Assembly (NCBI GenBank): GCA_019918135.1 | Contig: WBZZ01002059.1 | Span: 87,501 to 151,500, forward strand | Source: Paulinella micropora | Taxonomy: Eukaryota > Cercozoa > Imbricatea > Euglyphida > Paulinellidae | DNA length: 64,000 nucleotides | Direction of reading: 5' to 3' | Part shown: positions 56,461 to 64,000 of the stretch, one piece after another | Numbering within the stretch: position 1 is the first letter of the stretch | Layout of the letters: the number at the start of each line of letters is the position of its first letter | Translations under genes and position numbers: made by a program | Notes under the pieces: generated by a model | The model's database searches: none | What the model was told of the DNA's origin: nothing | What the model saw: only the letters and a program-made list of their open reading frames with translations

Positions 56461-57900
56461 ACATTTCTCCGGGATTGCTTCCGCAGTACGCTGAACTTGC
56501 GGGCGACAGACACCTCTACGCTCCAAGAGGAAAATGTGGTGGCTTCGGCCTCCCCCGTTTCAAGGACCGAGCCAACCTGAGAATGGCAGCCGTATTCCTA
56601 TGAGCACTATCTTCACACGATAAAACGACACAAATAGCAGTACACTCCCACCTGCGCCTGCTACGCGACGATCTCCTCCCACATGCAGACTGGAATCCAG
56701 AAGGCAGCGACCCTAGACCCCCCTTACCGATACAACCCCAAGTACCCCCAGCCACCAACCCTCTCCGACGCGAACGCAAACAGCACCCCACACCTGACCC
56801 TCAGAGCCAACAAATCCTACAACAACTCTCTGCATCCTACCCACAGTTGGCGCCCAGACGATGACAGCTACAGGGAAAACCCACCAATCGTAGAAGCTTA
56901 CTACCACCAGTCCATCCACGTCAACCAACCCCCTCAACCCCCATGGAAAGACATCAAGGCAGACAACCCCAGACCACCTCCTATCCGAAACCAACCCTTC
57001 CTCGATTGGCACTCCCACGAAATTCTCTTAGCTACATCCAGATACTCAGGCCACCTAGGAATCGAATGGATGTGCGCTCTTCGCGACCTTGGGATTGGAA
57101 TTCAACTCCGACAGGAACACTTTCCCCACGACATCCACCCAACAGATACCACACTTCACTCCCCCTACGTCATCACCGTCCAGCACAGGTTTACAGGGAA
57201 AATCACGCTCACAGAGAATAGCCGCCAAGCCATCCTCAAAGCAAAAGCAGCCATCCGTGACCGAAATTACTGGTGCCTCCGCCATCGCCTCTCAACGAAC
57301 CGAAACAAACCCACCCCAGCCCCACGATTCGCCCTCAAATGGGGCTCGGCTTCAGAAATGAGGGAAGAGACACAGCGAATATCCCACCAATATTTAAGTC
57401 CGCAAACCAACAGAGCAGATTGAGAAATACGGATCATCCTACTGACTCAACTATCTGCCGTAGAGACATCCGCCATGCGCAGCGTCCGAACCAGAAACAA
57501 AGACGACGCTAAATGCCAATTCTGTAACAAGACAGGCACCATTGATCATTACATGACCTCCATGAGCAAACGGCACCCTCCGCAATATATATACAAGCCA
57601 TCAACCACCGCCTATTCGACGGACTTGGAACAAAGATGGCATAAGAACCAATCCCCCTTACAACCCAAAAGACCCCACCTCCTCTCGAGGGGACGATCCA
57701 CCCATGGAATGGCCCCTGCAACCATGGATGGCTACCAATCCCCCTGGCTACAACCCCCGAGCCATATACGAGCACAGATATCTCGACTACCAACAATAAA
57801 TCCAACAACTCCGTCTGGGATCATCTGGCCTATGTACATCCAACAGTCTGCTAATGATAGTTATGGGAGCGAGAGGTTACATCCCGGTCTCGGGATATAA
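56460..57900 (+). pseudogene. LINE C-terminal region with zinc-type cluster
   Basis: Downstream of RT. Pro/His-rich linker, then CQFCNKTGTIDHYMTS at about 57,514, which resembles the C-x-x-C...H zinc cluster found near the C-terminus of many LINE proteins. Multiple frames, with stops around 57,422 and after 57,900. Confidence 0.45.
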
Positions 57901-58020
57901 GGCAATTCAATAACACTTCTCTAAAGCACAAGCCACTGCAGTATACCACGACCTCACAGAGCTCTGCCACGACCACATCCTTACAATTTGGAAACTGATG
58001 CATGCATGTCCGAAGCCAAG

Positions 58021-58214
58021 GCCCTCCCTTAACTCCCAAACTGGAAATCCCAACCAACCGACCCACTTCAGCGTCACACCCAACCAAGGGCAACTACGGG
58101 AATAACTCAACCACACGGCCCTCCCTTAGCCCCCAAACTGGAAATCCCAACCAACCGACCCACTCCAACGTCACACCCAACCAAGGGCAACTACGGGAAT
58201 AACTCAACCACAAA
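58021..58214 (+). repeat. 97-bp tandem repeat, two copies
   Basis: GCCCTCCCTTA starts at 58,021 and 58,118, with near-identical 97-bp units following. It may be the repetitive 3' tail of the LINE. Confidence 0.85.
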
Positions 58215-59554
58215 CCACATAGAGCCTCCCCGCCAACACATCACTGTCCAGCGAACTTGCGTCAGGCATAGATTGGTCGCACCCCACTTCCCAGAAGATA
58301 AATCATCATGCACCAACAGGACCCACCCAACAGCAAGAGAACGAGAAATGACTGGAGTTAATGGAGCTGGAGCCCGACACACATTCAACGATCCCTAAGC
58401 TTGACCAACGGAAATTCCACAATCCACGTACAAAGCCAACCCCTGCCAACGAACTGAACACATAATAACGGGCCAACGAGTAACCAACGAGCCCTACGCA
58501 CATCCAACGAAATCACGTGCAATACCAACGAGCACCTATCGGAATGACTACCGTACCGGACCGAAACATTAATATTGTGTTAAACTTTCTTCGAGTTTTT
58601 ACTTCAAGTTTACACTTCTATTTTTAGTTCCGTTACTTCATTTTTCCGTTTACTTATCAACTGTCATAACTTGTAGTTGTTACGTTTTCAACTGCCGTTA
58701 ACAGATCAATTTATTTCCCTTTAACAGCTAGCTTTTTAGAAAAGCTTGACTATTGCATTTTTTCCCCATATCTGAAAACTTTTATTCCTTTGACCGCTAT
58801 TTCCGGTCTCCAGTCATACTTTATTTCCTTGGACCGTTTTTCCGGTTTCCGGTCCACGCTCCAAGTAAAATGGTAAAACAAGTCAGATAGGTTAGTTAAA
58901 GTGGTAATACTTAACATATTTTCCTTTATTTTTCCACAGACTGACTTGAACAACTCCAACTGCTATACAACACGTGTAGCACTTGAATACTATTCGTTAG
59001 TTCTCAGAATTTGCATTGTTTCGCAAGGGACAAGTAGTCTGTCAAGCAAGTGTACTAAATAAACTGGAATTGACCATCCCAGCGTCTTTTGGTACTTTCC
59101 CTGTTCTCGGAAGTATTTTGAGATCAAATGACAGCCGTGTGTGTATTCATTTGAATACCGGTTGGTAATTTCCTCACAGGAGGATAGTCAAGACTTATAA
59201 TTCGAATTTCCCTATTTTTTCGGAAGAGTCACACTTTGTGTGCTGTCGACAGCTCGAATTGGGGAACACCTACCTGCTTCTGGAAACACCAACAGCGAGC
59301 AAGCTCAAGGTCTGCCATTACACCCACACAGGAAAGCTAGTTCACCTGTCTTTGAGTGGCCGGTCATGGTGACCGTTGCTCATGTTCACCACACGCAGAG
59401 AGGCGACTTGTACCATGTATTCAAGTCTTGTTCACGTCTGTTCAAGTCTGTTCAAGTCTGTTCAAGTCCCTTGCATACATAGGACAGTCCCTCAAGCAAG
59501 CCCCATCGAGTAGCAACCAGCCCTAAAGGTCTCCTTTGCAAATTCCAGACCTGT
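58215..59554 (+). other. Non-coding; probable LTR and leader of the right-hand retroelement
   Basis: No gene to about 59,555. A base shift from C-rich to T-rich DNA at about 58,550 and a change back near 59,220 suggest an LTR. An AATAAA-like motif lies at about 59,058. A TGTTCAAGTC motif is repeated at 59,438-59,468. The partner LTR would be outside the window, so limits cannot be fixed. Confidence 0.35.
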
Positions 59555-59593
59555 TTGCTACATCGTGGGTCTTCTACGTTCAGGCGTGACAAA

Positions 59594-62100
59594 ATGAGCC
59601 TTCCAGCCTCATTTCCTCGCCCCAATTACGACCTGGTCAGTCAGGAAGTCTACCACCGAGAGGAATGCCTCAACATCTTTCGTACGCTGCGCAACAACCT
59701 CAAGGTCCCCTTCATAGACACATACAGGAAGGCCCTCAAGGACGGCTCGGCCAAGAAGCTCTCGCCCCAGACGGACGGAATCAGCCGCGCCCACTTCATT
59801 AAGGTCGTACTAATGACTTTAAATAAGGACCTCGGCCCCCTCTTAGCGAAAGCAGTAAAGGACTGCCTTCTCAATCTTGAGGAGGAGCCTTTTCTCCCCA
59901 TGCAGCCCCTTGAGCAGATGGTGGATTATTGGTTGGACCCATCCATGCAGCCCCTTGAGCAGATGGTGGATTATTGGTTGGACCCATCCACTTTCCACAA
60001 GTGGACCGCTTATAGAGGTGAGAGAGACCTAGCTATAAGTAGGTACAACGACCTTGCGAAAAAGGTCGGTTGGGTTCTGTCCCCGGACAACGTCCCCAGC
60101 TCCACACGCTACGCGACGATCCCGGCACCAGCGGCCACGGCGGCTCCTACCATGGGCCCAACTCGCCCCCCGCTGGCAGCAGCGACGACTACAACTACGA
60201 CTACGACTACGGCTACAGCTACGGCAGCGACGATACCTCCGGCTACAGCAGCAGCATCGTCATCGCGCTTCATGGCGGCCCCCGCCAGGTAAGGTTCCCC
60301 CCAACTGGCTCCCAACGCTTTGGTGGCCCCATCACAGCCTTCCCAGGTCGACCCTCTCGCCCTTCAGGAAGTAGTCTGGGCCCCATAGGCGGGTCAGAGG
60401 CACAGCGTTCCCTGTTTTCCCGACCGAGGTTGGACCCATCCATGCAGCCCCTTGAGCAGATGGTGGATTATTGGTTGGACCCATCCACTTTCCACAAGGC
60501 TGCTGACGGGGCATTTTCCCCACTAGCATCAGGGTATGGTTCATCCCCGACCCCGAGGTTTTCTCAACGGAGCCCAAGCCTCCCGGGATCATTCGCCTAC
60601 CCTCCGGACTCCCGGTACGAAGACAGCGGCGCGCTTTTTGTCTCCCCATACGGAAGGGTAGTCGAGGAGGAAGAAGAGTCGAAAGGGCCTCTGTTCTCTT
60701 TCTCTCCCGAGCGAGGGGCAGAGCCAGCCGACGGTGACAGCCTCCCCCTATCCCCCCGAGTCGGGCAGTCCTCAAGCCGACCCCGTTCTGCCCCTCCACG
60801 TATCGTGACTTTCTCCACAGTTAGGCAATCGCTCCCGCCAGCTGGTGGGAGCGACGAAGATGGAGAGACCGGGACGGCGGTCGCGGAAACCGCAGCCTTT
60901 GCAGCGGTCACGCCAGAGGTAGCCGGAACGGCTTTAGCCAGCCCAGCTGCCCCGACGATCGAAGTGGAGGTGGACAACCCGTCTGGGAGTAGAGCGACAA
61001 CTAGTGCATCCTCTAGTAGTGGCGAGCAGCCCTCGTCGAGTAGTTCCGAGCCGTCACGCACCCGGAATGGTATACGCTTTAGTGGCAGCACCGTCCTTAT
61101 GATGGTGGCGCCATTTGAGTTGGCTACCAAACGACGACAACGTCGTCTAAGGGAGATCAAAAAGCTCAAGTTTGACCACGTATCATTAGGATACACCTTG
61201 CGCCTGTTTCTTTCCAATCTTTGCCTTGTTATGACCCAGTCTGAGGCCGAGATCTTCCTCAACGCGTGGTCGGCAAGAACTTCTTCCAAAGACTCCTACA
61301 CGAAGTCTCTGCAGCTCTTGCCATGGATCTGGCTGGACTACCGAGTAGACTCACGATGGAAAATCGACATCGTCTACGACGTTACCAAGCCTTTCGGCCC
61401 GAGTTACAGGAATGACATGAAGAGACGGTCGAAAGAGAACTTGGCCACTTATATCACGCGTTTACAGAAGCTCTTCAGACAGCTGCAGAACGAAGGCCTT
61501 GTGGCCGAGGAATCCCATAAGTACGAGGTAGCCTGGCGATGTGTCTCCCCTATGGAGATACAGCACATAGAGGCCCTGCAGATAGAAAGGAAGAAGCGGG
61601 GCATTGCGCCGACACGCACATTGGAGGAGATGAGGTACCTCATCCTCAAGGCTAAACCGCGTACCTTGACGGATTGGGACCCCAAGATGATCCTGACGGC
61701 ACCGGATTTCGACTACGGCCGGCGCCCTCCTCGTAAGGAGAGGACCAAGGAGAGCACGAGATATAAGCCAAGAACCAAGTGGCCCCGCGACATCCCCTCG
61801 GGTAGTCAGCTGCAGGTCGTGGCGAGGCAAGCTCCGGCGTCCCATCAGCAGAACAAGCCGAAGTCTGGCCCGGGCCCGGACCAACGCAAGGGCTCTGCGC
61901 CTTCGAGTTCGTCCGGCGGGCGTACAACCAAGACTGCACGCTTTTCTGGGGTCAACGCGATCAAAATCGCCAAGCCGGCCCAGTGGACGAAGGACCCCGC
62001 CAAGGAGAACCGCGCGCCACACAACAAGAGCTCCGAGCCCTGCGCCTACTGTCAACACTTCGGCAAGGTAGAGAAACCAAACCACACTCGAAGTCTGTAG
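59594..62100 (+). pseudogene. gag region of the second LTR retroelement (fossil)
   Basis: Starts MSLPASFPRPNYDLVSQEVY. An Ala/Thr/Ser/Pro-rich central part is followed by a helical capsid-like segment (LGYTLRLFLSNLCLVMTQSE ... YITRLQKLFRQLQNEGLV ... EIQHIEALQIERKKRGI) typical of retrotransposon Gag, then a basic tail (RRPPRKERTKE) and CAYCQHFGKVEKPNH, the start of a CCHC zinc knuckle. It would package the element's RNA. Confidence 0.65.
59899..60498 (+). repeat. 45-bp repeat in gag, three copies
   Basis: ATGCAGCCCCTTGAGCAGAT begins a 45-bp unit at 59,899 and 59,944 (tandem) and again at 60,439. The second and third copies share a further CACTTTCCACAAG. Confidence 0.85.
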
Positions 62101-62230
62101 GACACGCACGCGCGATCTGGAGAAGGGGCTCAACTCGCATTGGTGCCCCCCGCGGGCCGGGAAGCAACGCTCTGGCCCCGGACAGAAGGATCGTCGCGGA
62201 AAAGACCGCAAGGAACGCAAGGATGCCCCT

Positions 62231-62560
62231 ATGGCGGCGGTGATGGCGGCTCAAGCGACGGTAGACGACCCTAGCCAGGTAAGCACCCATAATATATTGG
62301 ACGGCGGGACTGACACGGCTCTTGAATGCCGTTATGTCGCTCCCGTACGACCTCGTAAGGCAAATGTCCTCCAAGGACGGGTCCTGGCTATTGCCGGACT
62401 GGATCAGACCGCCGACAAGGCTATCGACATCTTTGTCATAGTTGACACTGGATGTAATACCTTGGGGTTGATCCACCCACGCTTGTCCTCCAAGATGGGC
62501 CTGACTGAAATGGATTTGCCCATCCTGACAGCCCGCACGGCTCAAGGGAACTATGGTTAG
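62231..62560 (+). CDS. Aspartic protease of the second LTR retroelement
   Basis: DIFVIVDTGCNTLGLIHPRL carries the D-T-G active-site triad, followed by LSSKMGLTEMDLPILTART. It matures Gag-Pol in LTR retroelements. It sits directly after the gag zinc knuckle, the usual place. Sequence to about 62,950 continues with LLGTAL-like strands. Confidence 0.7.
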   Translation: MAAVMAAQATVDDPSQVSTHNILDGGTDTALECRYVAPVRPRKANVLQGRVLAIAGLDQTADKAIDIFVIVDTGCNTLGLIHPRLSSKMGLTEMDLPILTARTAQGNYG

Positions 62561-63179
62561 AGGCATACGTCTCTACATTCAAGTCCTCCCTACAAGAGGC
62601 TGGGATGAGATTTACCTTTACATCTCTCAGCATGTTACCCCGGGAGCGGATATTTTGCTTGGTACTGCCCTTATCATGCAGACCAACATATCCACGGATG
62701 CCCTTTTCACCTGTATGGCAGCTGGCCAATAGTGGCCGGCCGTGCCGACACGGGCGGAGAACGAACAAATCCTCTTGGATGAGTTTGAGATCCTGACCCC
62801 GCCCCGACAGGCCAGCGAGACTGTCAATCAGGTTTTGCGAAGCAGGACAATCCTAAGAGATGGTCCCTGCCAACAGTTGGTCACGCTGATGGACCTCCCC
62901 TCGGATGATAACGAGGAGAAGCCCAAAAGCAAGACCTTAAGGAATGTCCTTTAAGTCTCCTCCCTTTGGTGGCGATCACCACTGACGGGAGTGATGATGA
63001 AGAGGAACAGAAGAGAAAGAAGAAAGCGAAGAGAAGACAGACGAGACGGAGGAGAAGCAGGAGGACAGTACTGACCGTACATCCCCCACACCGCGACAGA
63101 CACGATCTCTGACCACAGCGGCCCGACTGGACCGTACACCGGTCTCGGCTTTTCCGATCACGGGTCTTCCCCCAATACG

Positions 63180-64000
63180 CGAGGAGGAGGACGTGACTCC
63201 TCAGGGACGTGACTCCTCAGGGACACCAGCCCAGGCTGATCTTGAAGGAGCCACCGCTTCAAGCTCAAGCTCGAGTTCTTCGAGCTCGGGGCAAGGTCAC
63301 CGGGCCACGCAAGCCTCACAAGAGACTCCCGTAGGGGGACCATCATCCACTCCCTCCACCGCGTCTCCTAGCGAGTGGGCACGCAAGCCCGGATCGGCCG
63401 ATACGCCTAGCCGGTTAGGACCCAGGGAGTCTCCCATAGAACCTACTTTCTCACCGACAACTCCCGCTCACTCGCCCGCGTTGTCGAATGTCACGTCACC
63501 GTCTCCCTCCGGCGCCAAGGCACAAACAGGTGCTAGCGTTACGTCGCCCGCTCTTTCGAACGTCACGTCTCCTAACGCACTACTTTCTCCTCCAGGACCG
63601 ACTCGGTCGGAAAGGGGGGTTATAGTGATAGATGGCACGCTCCCGGCGGCGACGTCGTCGTCAGGGACACCGGCGCGTCAAACCGCTACGCCTGTACCAC
63701 TATCACAAGCTAGCTCCTCATCTTCTCCCTTGCCGCGATCACTTCCACCCTTAGTCCAGCAACCTCCTATACCAGGATTGCCACAATTTTGGACACAGGG
63801 ATCGCAGCGATCATTAGGGTTTTCTCTCATGTCTTGCCGCTATGGATCAATCTCCCCTGGCGCAGCTCGAACCTTCCCACAAGGAGATTCGAATCTGACT
63901 AACCTTCAGCTCATAGCGGTCCGAGGCCGCGCTATAACGGATACTGGCATGAGACAACTCGACCAGGGAAGACCTACAACTCCACGGAGAGCGGGTCTAT
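63180..64000 (+). CDS. Ser/Pro-rich linker of the second LTR retroelement (open at window end)
   Basis: An open frame without a stop to the last base: Ser/Thr/Pro/Ala-rich (SSSSSSSSSSGQGHRAT; SPALSNVTSPN occurs as a repeat), with no recognised domain. Likely a disordered spacer before the reverse transcriptase, which should lie just outside the window. Confidence 0.4.

Larger units (their letters stand above)
52400..58214 (+). mobile_element. Decayed LINE (non-LTR retrotransposon), RNase H upstream of RT
   Basis: One C-rich, similarly composed block: an ORF1-like region, an RNase H domain, a reverse transcriptase with LINE-type motifs, a C-terminal region with a zinc cluster, and short tandem repeats at its end. 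No LTRs. No apurinic-type or restriction-like endonuclease is recognised with confidence. Several stops and frame changes interrupt it, so it is inactive. Confidence 0.65.
58550..64000 (+). mobile_element. Second LTR retroelement, 5' part (gag and protease), cut by window end (fossil)
   Basis: gag region, zinc-knuckle-like C-terminus, aspartic protease and the start of a Ser/Pro-rich linker that is open to the last base. Probably Ty3/gypsy-like, but RT lies beyond the window. Its gag does not resemble that of the retroelement at 20-26 kb. Broken, with a few interruptions in the visible part. Confidence 0.65.

Overview
The window looks like nuclear DNA of a repeat-rich microbial eukaryote. Several genes have short spliceosomal GT-AG introns (one is 54 bp). 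There are tRNA-derived SINEs, a LINE, Ty3-type retroelements, TIR DNA transposons and long microsatellites. No ordinary housekeeping gene is recognisable, and I cannot name the lineage. Almost everything seen is mobile or virus-like DNA, much of it nested.

Layout: 0-1.2 kb, tRNA-derived SINE copies chained through (TAA)n tails. 1.2-2.9 kb, simple repeats. 2.9-6.2 kb, an intron-containing gene of a transposase-derived family (HTHxDxDQ motif). 6.2-46.7 kb, two AT-rich virus-like elements, A and B, each coding for a PrimPol-SF3 helicase, a zinc-finger protein, a beta-rich candidate structural protein and a long fibre; in A the fibre ends in an S74-type chaperone. Their left ends are long palindromes that lie head to head. 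A young Ty3/gypsy retroelement with identical 130-bp LTRs sits at that junction. The arrangement of parts implies a later inversion of about 12.2 kb (7.43-19.65 kb), so retroelement and element A each occur as two oppositely oriented parts. Element B carries an 11.7-kb TIR DNA element (31,056-42,789) with its own intron-containing genes, including a DDE-like transposase candidate with a SAP-like segment and a C-terminal zinc ribbon.

46.7-52.4 kb holds unassigned DNA, a microsatellite block and a second, decayed DDE-like transposase gene. 52.4-58.2 kb is a decayed LINE in which an RNase H domain lies upstream of the reverse transcriptase. 58.5-64 kb is the 5' part of another LTR retroelement (gag and protease), running off the window.

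How parts relate: the virus-like genes share a TATATAA box directly before the start codon, with spacing conserved between A and B. A GC-rich, iteron-bearing non-coding block lies near the palindromic end in both copies. With the primase-helicase this suggests a self-replicating linear element with hairpin-like ends. I see no major capsid, packaging ATPase, protease or integrase of its own, so its class is open. Virus-like and LTR copies are described as fossils only.
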